From Diaporthe sp. PMI_573 (taxonomy: Eukaryota > Ascomycota > Sordariomycetes > Diaporthales > Diaporthaceae): a stretch of 64,000 nt of DNA. Positions 25,261 through 37,032 of this stretch are shown here, in pieces (position 1 is the first letter of the stretch; every line of letters begins with the position of its first letter). A program made the position numbers and the translations under genes. The DNA is taken from assembly GCA_021399435.1 (NCBI GenBank), contig JAJTUP010000019.1:558001-622000 (forward strand), written 5' to 3'. The notes under the pieces are model-generated. The model was not told the DNA's origin, made no database searches, and saw only the letters and a list, made by a program, of their open reading frames with translations.

Positions 25261-26379
25261 ATGGCTTCCATGAGCCCTCTGGCCGGAGCTCTGGCCGGAG
25301 CCATGGCCCCATCAGACCAAGCCGATGGTCAATCGCAAAAAGGATCTCTCAATTTGAGCCCAGATGAAGTCCGCGCTCTCGAAATGACCCGCCTCCGCCT
25401 GGTCCAACTGTGCAATGGCCTCGAGCGCTTCAAGGCCGACATCTACAGGAGCAATCCGCTGCCTAACCCGTGAGTACCGCGGTTCTCCAAGCTCCTCCCA
25501 CTATATCGCGGAACAGTCTGTTGACGGTCCTGTCAAACGATCAGCCAGAACCTCCAGAACTCGGCGCGGATCCTCAAACAAAACATGACCCACCTCCTCG
25601 AGATAATCCAACAGCATTCCTCCACCTTTCAACGAGTCGTCGTATACCCGTCCACCAACTACCCCGGCCGCACACAAGAGGGCGTTATCATGCAGCTCCT
25701 CCGCAAGAAGCTCGAACCCGACGTCGAGACACTCGTCGAGGCGGCCCGCGAGGCAGCGCTCGCCGCCGGCATCGACCCCAAGACAAGCTTCAACTCCACC
25801 GAGGACGCGCAGCAGAGGAAGGAGCGCAACAAGCGCGCCAGGCTGGAGGCGGAGATGCAGGGCTACGGAAGCAACGACGACGACGATGACGAAGACGGGG
25901 ACAACTCGGACGTCAGCGAGGAGGGCGACCCGGAGCCCCACGGCATAGGCGACGTCTGGTTCGACTCCCGCGCATGGTGCAAGACGCGGCTCGCCGAGTT
26001 CGTCAGGGATGACTACCAGGATGCCTACACGGCGGATGAGCGCGCCATGGGCATCGAGAACGTGCGCACTGGTCTGAGGCAGAACCTGGAGGACGAGTAC
26101 GAGGATGATGACGAGGATGAAGATGAGGAGGACACCGAGGGCGACCAGGCCATGACGGATGCCTCGTCTGCTCCCCTGGGTGGTGACCCCTCTTCTGCGC
26201 AGCCTGGTGGTGCGGGCCGCGGGCAGCAGGTGAATACGTCAGGGCCGATGCTCGGTGAGGATCCTGAGCGCATGTTGTGGTTCGCGGCCAGGGGCGACCG
26301 TGACCTACCGCCTGGCATCGAGCTGGAGTCTCAGCGGGTCGAAAAGCCTGGGCAAAAGAGACGGTTCGGCGATCGCTGA
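25261..26379 (+). CDS. MED8: Mediator complex subunit 8 (Med8)
   Basis: Two exons, 25261-25469 and 25545-26379, giving 347 residues. The 75-bp intron joins RSNPLPNP to QNLQNSARILKQNM, which is the conserved Med8 junction (helix RLRLVQLCNGLERFKADIYRS followed by the LQNSARIL helix). Later features are YPSTNYPGRTQEGV and LLRKKLEP, then acidic Asp/Glu runs at about 205 and 280 and a basic C terminus ending QKRRFGDR. Med8 is a head-module subunit of Mediator, which bridges activators and RNA polymerase II in the nucleus. The acidic insertions lengthen it compared with yeast Med8 (223 residues). Confidence 0.92.
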
Positions 26380-27335
26380 CCAAGGATCAGTTTGAACACG
26401 GCCACTGGCCCCTGACGGCGTCGCGTCATCAGAACCGAGATGACCCCAAAGTCGAGGAGACGGCTTCGGCATTGACCAAGGACACTCTTAAATAACCTCG
26501 CGTAATCTGAGGTGTCCGCTGCGAAGCCTCCACTGTGGATTGTAGACATTCCATAGCAGTCAGTAGAGGCAACCACATACCCATGTCGCCAACATGATTC
26601 AAAACTTATCGAGACCCTGACCAACAATAGGTGGTGTCGTTTTGATCCGTGTACATGCTCCTATAGAGCTGCAGGTGGATCCTTCACATGGTGATAAAAC
26701 GCTTAAAGACCCAGCATTAGATATCATACAATGCCGATAACAGTCTCATACATTATTACAGTAACACAGCTACATTCAAATAAACAAAATCGAAAACGTC
26801 ATTATAGAGCCCCTGTGGCTTCTTGCTTACCTCCAGTCTGGTCATGCCATAGGAAATCATTCCGTAGAAGACCTTCTGACTGGAGGTCTTTCCAAGGGAG
26901 GCTATTCTACAGGAGGTTGTCCCTTGGAAAGTTGTCCTATAGGAGACTGTTATATACTTAGGTAGGAGGTTATCCCACAGGAAATTATCCTACAAGGGGT
27001 TGGGTAGTGAATACTGTAGATGCCGTGGCTGTTCAAGTAGACACCTAAGCAAAGCCTGTAGGTTTAAAATACGGTTGCCCATAAAAATAGAGCCAGAAAT
27101 TCAAGACGAGAATGCAAAGCAACAGTGACACGAATGCGGAGGCCAAGACCTTTTTGCGAATGCTCATATGCTATTTCCGAATGGGTATCTGTACGCCTGT
27201 CGTATGCAGTCAAACTGTCGCTTTTGCCATTCCCACAAATCCACACACCCAATTACAGTACCTAGACATCCAACCTTGACACCCCGATGACAAGAGCCGA
27301 AGGCAGAAGCGCCGGTTGCTCTCCGCCCCGACGCT
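26380..27335. other. Intergenic, largely occupied by a repeat
   Basis: The gap between Med8 and the DUF155 gene (convergent 3' ends). Its middle is filled by the longest copy of the dispersed GGAGGTT repeat. No gene seen. Confidence 0.6.
26630..27062 (+). repeat. Dispersed GGAGGTT-array repeat, copy 3 (fullest)
   Basis: This is the most complete copy. The A end (26630-26750) reads AGGTGGTGTCGTTTTGATCC, TACATGCTC, CTTCACA, AAACGCTTAAAGACCCAGC and CAATGCCGATAACAG, and matches the sequences at 58.09-58.18 kb and, inverted, 59.95-60.07 kb. The body (26755-26990) carries the CAAAATCGAAAACG block and then degenerate GGAGGTT-TCC/AGGA units with TCCTATAGGA-like palindromes. The B end (26995-27062) reads GTTGGGTAGTGAATACT through GTAGACACCTAAGCAAAGC. 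The B end's ACACCTAAGC is the reverse complement of GCTTAGGTGT found at the A end of the 60.07-kb copy, suggesting short terminal inverted repeats. Confidence 0.75.
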
Positions 27336-29455
27336 TTATACACCCGCAAACGTTTGCCCGACGATCTCGCTCCCGCACATCGCGCCCCTCTCCTGTTCGT
27401 TTAGGGAGATCCAATTTTTGAACTCGTCCATGGTGATATTGGCCCGGGCGAGCTTCAGCTCGATGCTGCCCGGCTGGTACACCTCGGCCACAGTGCGCTC
27501 GACATCTCTGCTGCTACTACTGTTTCCCTCGGTGCCGTCTTCACCGCCGCTCTTGCCGTTGCTCTTCTGCAGGATCCCGAACCGCAGCCCGACCTCGCTC
27601 ACCGTAACGCAGATAGAAATGACAATCAGCACGATGATAATCCAGGTGATGGCGCTCATCTTGGCGTCGGCCACGGTGTCGGACAGGATCTCGGCCAGGT
27701 CGAGGAACACACGGCACCGCTCGTTGAGGACCGTGATCCGCGGGTCGATCTCGAGGTAGTCCCGGATGGCCATGTAGAGGGGGTGCAGGGTCGGCTCTGA
27801 CTCCCAGAAGAAGTTGGGTACGGGGAGGATGTTGGATGCTGTAAGAATGTGAGCAAAATGTCCAGCTTCAGCTTTGGGGGGCTGATGGTTGCCCAACGAT
27901 GGAATGGGCAGGAGGGAAGCCGGAGGTGGATAGGTTGTCAATAGCCTGCCTCCTTCTACACCACACCAAATTGACCAAGCGGCTGTCTCGCTGAGACGCG
28001 CCTGTAGGACGGAAATCTGAACTTACACAAATTAATGTCGACCCTGCTTTTGAACAGTCTCCCGAGCAATTTGACAATCTCGGTCCTGCCCATGCTCAAC
28101 TCGCCCGTCATTGCAAGCCTTTTGGGCACGTGTTCGGCGTGCTTCATTGTCTCGGACATCCTCTCCTCAAAGCTGCACAGCTTCGTACTCTGCGCCACGG
28201 CGTGACTGATAGTCAACTTGACCATATGGTCCGATCGTGGAAGCAGTGTGATCATGTCGTTGAAGATGCGAGGGTGTCTGATATCTGCCGAATACTCAAA
28301 GTGGAACTCCTCTGTCTCGAAATCGCCCGGTTCGAACGGCCTCGTGGCGAGGGAGATGCCTTTCTCACTCTCGGCGAATGTGAGATCGCCCAGGATGTCC
28401 TTCTCCTGGTGCTCTGAGAAGTTCCAAAAAACCACAACACCATATGAGAAGACGAACATCTCCGCAAAGTTCTTCGCATCAGGGGCGAGCCGATTGATAG
28501 GGCTGAGGGACACGCGGTCCACGTCGCCATCCCGTCCCATATCCCGTCCCCGTTCGTCCGATCCGTTGCTCGTAATCGGGTGCAGATCCGTCGGACTCGA
28601 TGAGATGCCCCCTGGACTTCCGGAGAACTCATCATTGGTCCAGCCGTAGTGCTCGTCTCTCCTCTCACTCCTCTCGATTTCAAGATCCAGAACCGTCTTT
28701 CCAGTGCCTGGCGTCTTCAGAATCGGCCTGCTGCGCACGCGGTATCCCTCTGTGCCATTCATCAATGGCAGGTGGTAGACCACGTATAGACAGTCGTCGT
28801 AAAGCTTCGTTTTGGCCTCGTGTTTGGTCCGCAAGAACTCAGCCGTTGATTTCATCTTGAAGCCCTGCGCGGTGCAATACGCCGTCAGCCGCGACAGCCT
28901 CTCGGCCCGCTGTCTTTTCGGCAACCGTTCGGCGTAGCTCTTGCCGCGGATTCCGCCCCGCTTCCGGAGCACGTCCAACTCCTCGTCCCGAAGTGGGCGG
29001 TCCTCCTCTTGCTGGATGGCTGCCTGTCTCCTGGCCCTCTCCTCCTCCATCGCCATGGCCTCTTCGTCTTCGTCCTCGGGGGAGTCGTCATCGGGTGCGT
29101 CCGGGATGAGGACCAGCTTCTCGCTGACCTTGGTCGTCCGCTGAGGGACGTTCTGCGGGACAGCTATCCGCGAGCCGGGTACGGCGCCGGCGACTGGCGG
29201 CGTGATGATTGCGTTTGCGGGCACGCCCGCCCTACGGGCTGCCGCGCGAGCTGCAGCTCGAACGGACGCCATGGCACCCGGTTGGGGCTGGGGGGATGAG
29301 CTCTGCAGGGGCTGCACCCGAGGCTGGCCGGATGGGATCTCGCTGGAATTGCGGAGGACGCGGTCGACAGAGATGTTCTGCATGCCCAGTGCCGGCCGGG
29401 GAGTCATCACCCCCGTGTCCTGCCGCGGCACCATTGGTCGCTGGGGCGGTGCCAT
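27336..29455 (-). CDS. Rmd1/Rmd8-type DUF155 membrane protein
   Basis: Two exons, 29455-28027 and 27838-27336, giving 643 residues. The 188-bp intron (GTAAGT donor, ACAG acceptor) joins SRVDINL to SSNILPVPNFFWESEPTLHPLY, the family's conserved block. The N-terminal 170 residues are low-complexity and charged. The DUF155 (RMND1/Sif2/Sif3) domain follows, with TAYCTAQGFK, FVFSYGVVVFWNFSEHQE and ERMSETMKHAEHVPKRLAMTGEL. A transmembrane helix lies at about 537-560 (ITWIIIVLIVISICV), after NERCRVFLDLAEILSDTVAD. Yeast Rmd1 and Rmd8 are needed for meiotic nuclear division or sporulation, and the human homologue RMND1 is mitochondrial. Size is closer to Rmd8 than Rmd1, but the exact orthologue is not decided. 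Confidence 0.9.
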
Positions 29456-30773
29456 CGTGATGTGGACCAGTCGTCCGCTGCGATTTTGGTCCCAGTGGCA
29501 GGTTTCCGTGACTGGTGGGACAGCTTGATCGCTTCGCTTCCGATGACCGATCAGCTGTACGATGTCTCTGCCGTGGTTGATGCCGTGGTCAATTGCCGCT
29601 CTTCAGGCTCCTGGAGCCTCGTAAACGAGGTTGCGAGTCGCAGGCTGGCTGGGGCGTAAAGAGGTTGAGGAAGGAGGTTTTCACACGTCATTGCTGCGGC
29701 TTTGGTCAAGACCTAACCCTGTCGTCAACCTGGCCAGGCGGCTAGCCTGCGGACGTAAGTGCAACAAAGTGACCATGTTGGTGCTAGAAGTTTACCAACA
29801 GCATGACTAAGATATTTCTCATGATTTATACAACAGTCAACATTGCTGTGAAAGATCCGGGCCACTTTTGTGCTTGTAAAATGTGTCTGGCGGAAACGTT
29901 TGGGGCTTGTGCCATGCTCGCGTGGTGGCGGACTGAGACAGGCTTATCCAGGCACACTCGGTTCCCACGACAGGCTGGCAAAGCAACGCCGGATGCTTCG
30001 AAAGGCGGGATTTCAGTTTTCAATTGCGCCAGAAGCGAACTACCACCGACGACTGCTAGCCTATGACCAGTCATTGTGCCAGGCAAAACGATCTTGGTAT
30101 TGAATAAGGCCAATTCCCTTTGCACACTGCCTGTCGTTCTACAGTTCTACAAAAAACCAAAACCCACTCATGGAAGACCTCTCCATATCCTGACTGCCTG
30201 GAGCGACTTGCTGGGAAAATTGTACGAGGTGGGGTCCGATGTCATCCAAAATACAGGTGCTGGCTGCCTGAAATGCGCCCTTGAGTCTGCGGGAGCATGG
30301 CACCAGGGCACCAGGTTTGGGTTGTCGCTGACGAAGGGGACAAAGCTCCCCCTGTGGTTATTCGTGTGGTAAACCACAATTTTGGCGGGCTTGGGCTCTC
30401 TTGGCACCATCTCTCAGTGGCCTACACCCATGGCACAGCCTCAAACTCAGACGCGGCCAATTATCACCTGAGCGATCGATTTGACACCCGAGACGAAGCG
30501 AAACCACCAGCAAGCATGAGAGGCAGCCAGCTAGCTTCGCATGAACTTTGTTCCACAATGCCTAGTCTACAATCAATCCCCTTCATTCCTCTTCATGCCT
30601 GTCCACGCCGGGCGTCTGACAGATCTCCCAGTGATATCTCTCGAGCTGCCACGCCGTAACGATATTATGATATGAATATTGTTACCCAGTGTATATAATC
30701 AGCAAACCCCAACTACCCCACACACTACTTTGGGCAGTCTATTGTTTCTCTGGGCATAACAACGATTCACGTC
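29456..30773. other. Divergent promoter region
   Basis: This separates the DUF155 gene (-) from the zinc-ribbon gene (+). The right end is AT-rich and includes a TATA-like box. No gene is supported. Confidence 0.5.
30692..30698 (+). promoter_or_regulatory. TATA-like box
   Basis: TATATAA, about 76 bp upstream of the zinc-ribbon start codon, in an AT-rich stretch. Position fits a fungal TATA element; inferred from sequence only. Confidence 0.45.
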
Positions 30774-31281
30774 ATGTGTTTAGTGTTTACCTGCGGAGAG
30801 CACACATTTCAGAGCACCCTTGAAGGGTATGAGGGTGTCACCTGCGAGTGCCACAGATGCCACAACTACTCCGGCCAAGTGACCAAGTCGAAACCATGGT
30901 TCACCTTCTGCTTCATCGTAAGCTCTCGACAGCCCTTCGCCAGACCTAGTGGGATGTGACTGACCTGAACATCATCAGCCCATGGTGCCGCTGTCCATCA
31001 GAGGCTATGAGGAGGTCACCTGCCACATCTGCAACTCCGCGCAGCCCCTCAATCTCCGTCCGGATGTGCAGTCCATGAAGAGGGAAGTTGTGCGAGACGG
31101 TGTCCCATTGGAGCAGCAAGGGCCACCGCAGAACGTTACGTGGGTGCAGCCAACACCGCCGCAGCGAGCGTGGACGCAGCCGCCGCCGCAGCAAGCATGG
31201 ACGCAGCAACCGCCTACAGAGCAACAGCCGCAGGGTTGGAACGAGCAACCCGCGAACCAGAATATGATGAGGTACGGCTAA
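30774..31281 (+). CDS. Zinc-ribbon_15-type small protein with Trp-Gln-Pro tail
   Basis: Two exons, 30774-30917 and 30979-31281, giving 148 residues. The 61-bp phase-0 intron joins WFTFCFI to PMVPLSIRGYEEV. Two CxxC knuckles, Cys26/Cys29 and Cys63/Cys66, surround the motif KSKPWFTFCFIP. This matches the fungal zinc-ribbon_15 family, whose function is unknown. The C-terminal third is a Gln/Pro-rich tail in which Trp recurs about every 9-15 residues (WVQPTPPQ, WTQPPPQQ, WTQQPPTEQ, WNEQP). No signal peptide is evident. A role as an adaptor or metal-binding protein is only a guess. Confidence 0.82.
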
Positions 31282-34200
31282 CCTCGCCCGGCGAGTTCCG
31301 CGCCGACAGTTGTTTATTTTGGTATGTATTTTATTGGCAAGGCGCAGCCAAAAGAGTGCCCGAGTATGGACGGGCCGGATGGCGACTAATCGACACGGAG
31401 CAAAATTGACCCAGTCGCGGTTGTGATGACGTGGTTGTACGCTTTTCGATGGGGCTGGAGGACTGCAAAGGAAATTCTTGTTCAGGGGAGGATATCTTAT
31501 ACGTGAATTGTAATTCGTTTACTTGAAGAGCATGTTCTTCGCACCATTTGGCATGAAGAGATATGCAGTCCATGATCGCTTTGTACTTGAACGTTGCGAC
31601 GGAAGTCTCTGAACCCTTGGCGGAGCGGAGGGCGTCGCGGGAGCTGCCGAAATTGTTTATTGCCGGATGACATTGTCATCAAAGAATGCCAGGCTTCAAC
31701 ATACCCTGAGCTCCACGTCAAGCCCTGGATGAGGCGTAGACTGTGTGTGGCACAGCCGCAACGGTATGGCCTGGGTTGGATCACCACAAACCAGTCACCA
31801 AAAGGTCAATTCAATACTGCTGCAAACAACTGCTTATTCATAATGTGAGAGTGTATCAAATTCAAGCCAATTATATGTAAGACCATTATGAATCAAAAAT
31901 GTATTCCAATGTGAAGGGTCTTGGGCCTTCAATACCTTAGGTACTCTGACATGTCGCCGCCCACATACCTACTTAACTATCTTGGTTGGTAGGTAGGTAA
32001 CTCTATATTCGCCCTTCGCGTTACGCTGCCCCTAAATCTGGAATAGCCATTAGGTCGGAATATGACTGAGCTAAAGTAAGGTGTAGGTGAGTCTAAAGTG
32101 AGCTCTACTGAGTCTGGCTGGGCATGCCCAGCTTTGGGATTGTGCCGGCAGCCTGGATTCTGGGCCAGGTTAGAGGGCCAATGACAACACTAGACTTGTC
32201 CTATGACTAGTTGCATGGCTCCTAGGCGGATAGAGGCACTCTAAGTCCTGGATTCTAGTTGCAAGATGGTCTATCTATGGAATTGAGATTACCCACAGCT
32301 ACTCTTCCCCTCAAAATTGGGGGGCCCTTCCAGAGATAGATACCCATACTTTCCGTCTTGAGATATGAGTAACAACCTCTGAGCACAATGTTCTCAGGGG
32401 AGGAGAAGGCTGGAATATGAAAGAGGAGGAACAAAAGAACAGCAGCTGCAGAGCAAAAGGCAGGTTCGATAGATACTAAGCCGTGTCCGTCAATACCCTT
32501 TCTCTTAGGTAGGTTTTGGTAGCTCCTGCATTTGCAGGAGGAGCTTCTCCCTCCCAAATGTAATAGGAACAGGAAGCCTCAAGGCCACCCGGGCGAGTCA
32601 CGGCAGATGTGAGGAAGGAATCAACCCATGGCTTTCGGTTTGTTTTGACCTTGATCAACGCGTTTCGATCGGCTCGATTCCTCCTTTCAATTCCTTTCCC
32701 TTTCTCATCTACCATCTGCCACAATGGACTCAACACCAAAGCCGAACATCACGACATTTTCGTTCCATTCACTCGCCGCTTGGCCATTCGTGTTCACGCT
32801 CAGTCTTTTGGCCCACGTGCTCTCTTCTTCTGTTCACCGCGGCGCCCAGCCACACCTCCGTCAACAATTCCGTGCCCTGCTTCTCACAAGCTTCCCGTCC
32901 ACTCGTCATCTTCGGAACGGAGGGTGACAGAATAGCTCACCGTCAGACCCACGCCGGATCAGACCACTTGGTATGCTTGTGCCATCACTTGATCGTGCTG
33001 ACGGGTCTAGGTAACCGGAGACACCATGGAGACACGGCTTCGAGGGTCCCGCACCTGAGGGGCGTTTCCAAGCTGACTCCAGCATCCGTCATCGCCCTGT
33101 TGAAGGTTCTCAAATTCATGTTGCGTTGTTTTCTCCTCTCCTCCATACCATTTCCTTTCAATCTTCGTGCTTCACGGTTTTTTCAACCTGGTGGCACAGA
33201 TACCAGAGCCCTGCTGCTTGTCCTGCAGTCTGCGGTGCACCACCGCGGGTCTGCTCCTCTCAAGCTCAGGTCTCCTCGGCGTCCAGTCTGCTAACCTTTC
33301 GCCGTATCCGCTGCCATCTCAGTTTTTCTTCGTCTTAGCATGGCCTGCCCGGTCACACTCTTTGGGATCTAGTCCCGACGAAAGTCCAGGCGACGCGCCC
33401 GAGTTCATCATTGGTGGCTCCGAGTGTTTCAATATCAAGGCCAGTTCCCCCAGCGTGATTCAAATAGTGTGTACAAACCCGAGCGAGTGTGAGGAAAAAA
33501 CAGCATTATGATTGGGGACTGGTTATCGGCGGCCGAAAGGCTGACCGATGGTACTACTAGCACCAACGGGACAGCCGGCTGATGGTTGTCACGCCTACAA
33601 CCGTTCGTGCCTCAGTCTTGAGCATCGGAGCGCAGTAGGGTACCCAAGTAAGTATCCCCGGCTCCCTTTGCTCTCATCATTGGCACTTCCCCTGGGCGAC
33701 GCAGCTGACACGGTAACAGAACCATCGACGGCAAAACATGCACAGTCGAAGGCAAAACTCTAGCCCGGTGTATCACCTCGACTGCCTTGCATCGGCTTCC
33801 ACAACACTTGAATGCGACAGCCCTATCAGCTTGCTCAACACTTCAGCGACAAGCACACGTCTCTCTCAACGCTTCACTTTTGTCACCTCATTCGACGGAC
33901 AATAATTTGAACAAGATGTGCAAAAGTCGCCGTTTGGCACCAAAAGGACGTCTTCGACATGGACCAGGGCCTCTGTGAGTTTCCCACGACTGCCCCATGA
34001 CTAGCCGAACCGTTCCTAGACTGACCGGCGTCATAAATTCAGACCAGGGCGTTGAAAGCATCGCTACGACTTCGCAGGATGTGTTTGGATGTCGCTTGGG
34101 TTGGGAATCCGGGGGATGTGGCACATTTGGGAATTTGCGTCTCCATGAGACACTCATTGTGGCTTAGCAGCTTGGGTCGAGAAGGTCGCTGGGGCCACAG

Positions 34201-35669
34201 GCCGTGTTGACAACCGCGAATTTCTCCCTGCTACAAATGCGAATAAAAGGGCTGATGATCTTGGAGAAAGAAATTTCTGGTTTTCACTGTTTCAAAGCTG
34301 GAGAGAAATGGAGTCAGCATCTGTGATTAGCATTCAAGTGTTGAGGAACATGTACGCGTCGGAAGAGAAGGCGGCGCAGAACAAAGAATTGACAGAGTGA
34401 CTACCGCTCTTCTCGACCTCGCCTATCAACCGAATGCTTTTTGCCCGTGATATCACAGTAAATGTTGTCGGAACTCCTTGGGTGACCTCCCGCGCATCAA
34501 TGTGATTGCAGCAAGACAAAGGCCTCGTGAGCCACAGTATTCTGCTCCCGCCTCTTGACAGCCACCAGCCGTCGCGCTTCGGCCTCGTTTCCATGACTTG
34601 ATAGACATGACGCCGTTCAGATGCGGCGTCGTGCCGGGGCTGCTGAGTGGCGACTCGGCTGAGGTTTCTCACCATCGCTGGTGAGAAAGGCGCATGTGTC
34701 AGAATGTCATGATTCGGGATGGAGAGCAATGTCATCGAAGCGACTCCTGTAAAAGTTTAGGTGTGGAAATGCCAGTTTCAGAGCTGATGGCGAGCAAAAT
34801 GGCTATTATGTGGATCGGCTTAGTGTCCTGTGAGTCAATCCTTCTAAAGAAGTTGTGGGGTCGAAAAAAGGCGCCGTTCTTGGACTATTTCACTCAACTC
34901 AAGACCGGTGCTTTTGCAGACGCTCAGACATGGGCACGTGCTCCCTACGAAGACCACAGGCGCTGGCAAAGCCCGCGGCGTGATGGATCGCCCCAAAGCC
35001 GCTGTTGGGATGATCTCTCAGTTTTTGTGATGGTGAGTCCTGTCAGCCACCTAGTGGGCAAGTTACTGAGGCGGGCACAAATAGAAAACCACACATTTCG
35101 ATCTGCAAAAGGTTAGGATGTAAGGGAGAAATTTGTGTAAATGAGGTTCTGGAGGCAAAGGCTCAGTCCCTATTTACCGAGGCTATCAGGACTACTGAAC
35201 TAATGGTAGACTTCAATGTTGAAAGGGGAACGACTAGCTTAAAGATGGTTGTATATCATTGGTGCTATTTACAGCATGGACTAGGATAAAAGTACGTTGA
35301 CTCGAAAGGATTGTCTTATGAGCAATCTTTGTACAGTCAGCATCTCTGGGTTACACCTAAACTCACAGTGCTGTACATCCAGTGTGTAGAAACCGGTCCG
35401 GGGACCACAATATTATCGTGGGCCGTAATGCTTTGTAACCCAGGAGCTGGTGACGACATTTCGAAGACGACAGGGGGCCCTCGTCCAGCGCCAGCCCCAC
35501 AAAGGTGCAGTGGGCGATTCGGCCCCGCATGGAACTTTTTTGATGGCTCCCGCCTCCGTCAGCCCTGCGGTCTCAACATTGCAACCTCTACCCAGGGTCA
35601 AAACAAAGGCCTCGCGTGCGACGGCTCTGATATCATTGTGCAGGTCGCACTGCACAGAACGCTGCCACG
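31282..35669. other. Long intergenic region without supported gene
   Basis: About 4.4 kb. The left part (31.85-32.5 kb) is AT-richer, with TACCTA/TAGGTA motifs. The part at 32.65-33.4 kb is pyrimidine-rich and resembles promoter or leader DNA but leads into no recognisable protein. A possible tiny spliced frame at 33.9 kb is discussed among the rejected items. The end is the promoter of the Rpp1 gene. A fast-evolving or non-coding gene could be missed here. Confidence 0.4.
31928..32001. repeat. TACCTA/TAGGTA motif cluster
   Basis: Contains ATACCTTAGGTACT, ACATACCTACTTAA and TTGGTAGGTAGGTAA. Same motif type as the tract at 25.0 kb. Confidence 0.5.
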
Positions 35670-36734
35670 ATGCTCTACGATCTCAACATCCCCTGGACGC
35701 CGCAGACCCCGGCCTCAGAGCTCGAGCGCACCCTCAGATTCAGCGCGTCGCTGGGCTACAACGTCGTCGCGATAAACCACACCTTTTCGGCACCCATACC
35801 CTCGCAGATCAACAACCCGATACCACAGCTTGGGCCAGCCCACTCATCATTTCCCCAACAAGACCACCGCCGCGACCAACCATCCTCCCCAACCCCCGCC
35901 CCCACAGGCGGAAATGCGCCCTCGAACAAGCTCCCCACGGCCCTGCGCCGCGCCACGGTGGTGATCACGGACCCGGCGACCAACTACCGCCTCCCCTCGG
36001 TGGCCGCCGCCTACGACGTGGTCGCGTGCCGGCCCACGACGGACAAGGCGTTCGCGGCGGCGTGCACGAGCATGTCCGAGATCTCGATGATCAGCCTCGA
36101 CCTGGCGCAGTTCTTCCCCTTCCACTTCAAGCCGAAGCCCTGCATGGCCGCCGTGAACAGGGGCGTCTACTTCGAGGTGTGCTACGGCCAGCTGGTCGGC
36201 GCCAGCGACCAGAGGGCCCGGAGCGTGTGGATCGCCAACGCGATCGAGCTGCTGAGGGCCACGAGGGGCCGCGGCATCGTGCTGAGCTCCGAGGGCAAGG
36301 GGCCGGGGAGCCTCAGGGCGCCGGCCGACGTCGTCAACCTGCTCGCCGTCTGGGGGCTCGGGCCGGAGAAGGGGCTGGAGGGCCTTGGGGTGAGGCCTAG
36401 GGCCGTGGTGGTCAACGAGGGGCTCAAGAGACGGGCGTTTAAGGGCGTCGTGGATATTGTGGATCTTGAGGGCAGGATACCAGGGCGCGAGAATGAGGGC
36501 AAAGATGCTGACGGAAACCGGAAGAAGGACAAAAGTGGCAAGAAGCCACAGGGCCAGAACCAGCAACAACACAAGGGCAAGAATGAGAATGGCAAGCGGA
36601 AACATGAGGGTGGGGCGGGGGACGGGGGCGGTGGTGACCAGACGTCGTTGCCGGTCATGAGCAAGAGGCAAGCCAAGAAGATGAAGACGGCCGACAAGAA
36701 GGCAGCGGCGGAGCCAACCGAGAGCTCGAAATGA
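35670..36734 (+). CDS. RPP1: RNase P/MRP protein subunit Rpp1 (RPP30)
   Basis: Single exon, 354 residues. The N terminus MLYDLNIPWTP, then LGYNVVAINHTF, VVACRPTTDKAF, ISMISLDLAQFFPF, KPCMAAVNRGVYFEVCYG and GIVLSSEG, follows the TIM-barrel-like RPP30 fold to about residue 265. A Pro/Ser/Asn-rich insertion lies at about 45-90. The C-terminal tail (about 280-354) is Lys/Gln/Gly-rich and ends in an MSKRQAKKMK basic motif. Rpp1 is a shared subunit of RNase P, which removes the 5' leader of pre-tRNAs, and RNase MRP, which processes pre-rRNA, in nucleus and nucleolus. It is convergent with the DUF1295 gene, with a gap of about 300 bp. Confidence 0.92.
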   Translation: MLYDLNIPWTPQTPASELERTLRFSASLGYNVVAINHTFSAPIPSQINNPIPQLGPAHSSFPQQDHRRDQPSSPTPAPTGGNAPSNKLPTALRRATVVITDPATNYRLPSVAAAYDVVACRPTTDKAFAAACTSMSEISMISLDLAQFFPFHFKPKPCMAAVNRGVYFEVCYGQLVGASDQRARSVWIANAIELLRATRGRGIVLSSEGKGPGSLRAPADVVNLLAVWGLGPEKGLEGLGVRPRAVVVNEGLKRRAFKGVVDIVDLEGRIPGRENEGKDADGNRKKDKSGKKPQGQNQQQHKGKNENGKRKHEGGAGDGGGGDQTSLPVMSKRQAKKMKTADKKAAAEPTESSK

Positions 36735-37032
36735 GGTCTTGGATTAGAACGAGTCTGCATGTAAGGCGTCCCGGAAAAGTCTATGATACCCCCTGAATAC
36801 AGTTTCTGCCGTACTACGAATATGTGAAGGGCAAGATCACCCCTTTCTAGCACTCCACTAAGGTTTTGTTTATGACCATGCTCTGGCTATAGCATCGGCA
36901 CCTTGACATATGGGGTCTATTATGTTATTATGATTATGCCTGTAGAGATTTGGACGCTCAATTATTGATACAGTCACAGTTTGCGAATGGTATGACGTGG
37001 AATGGCCCTCATGACTCTCCTCTCCTCTGCTT

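Noticed and set aside
33916..34230. Small spliced frame starting MCKSRRLAPK with a GTGAGT donor and CAG acceptor
   Set aside because: Good start context and leader, but the nearest acceptor gives an immediate stop and a farther one gives only about 63 residues of unconvincing sequence.
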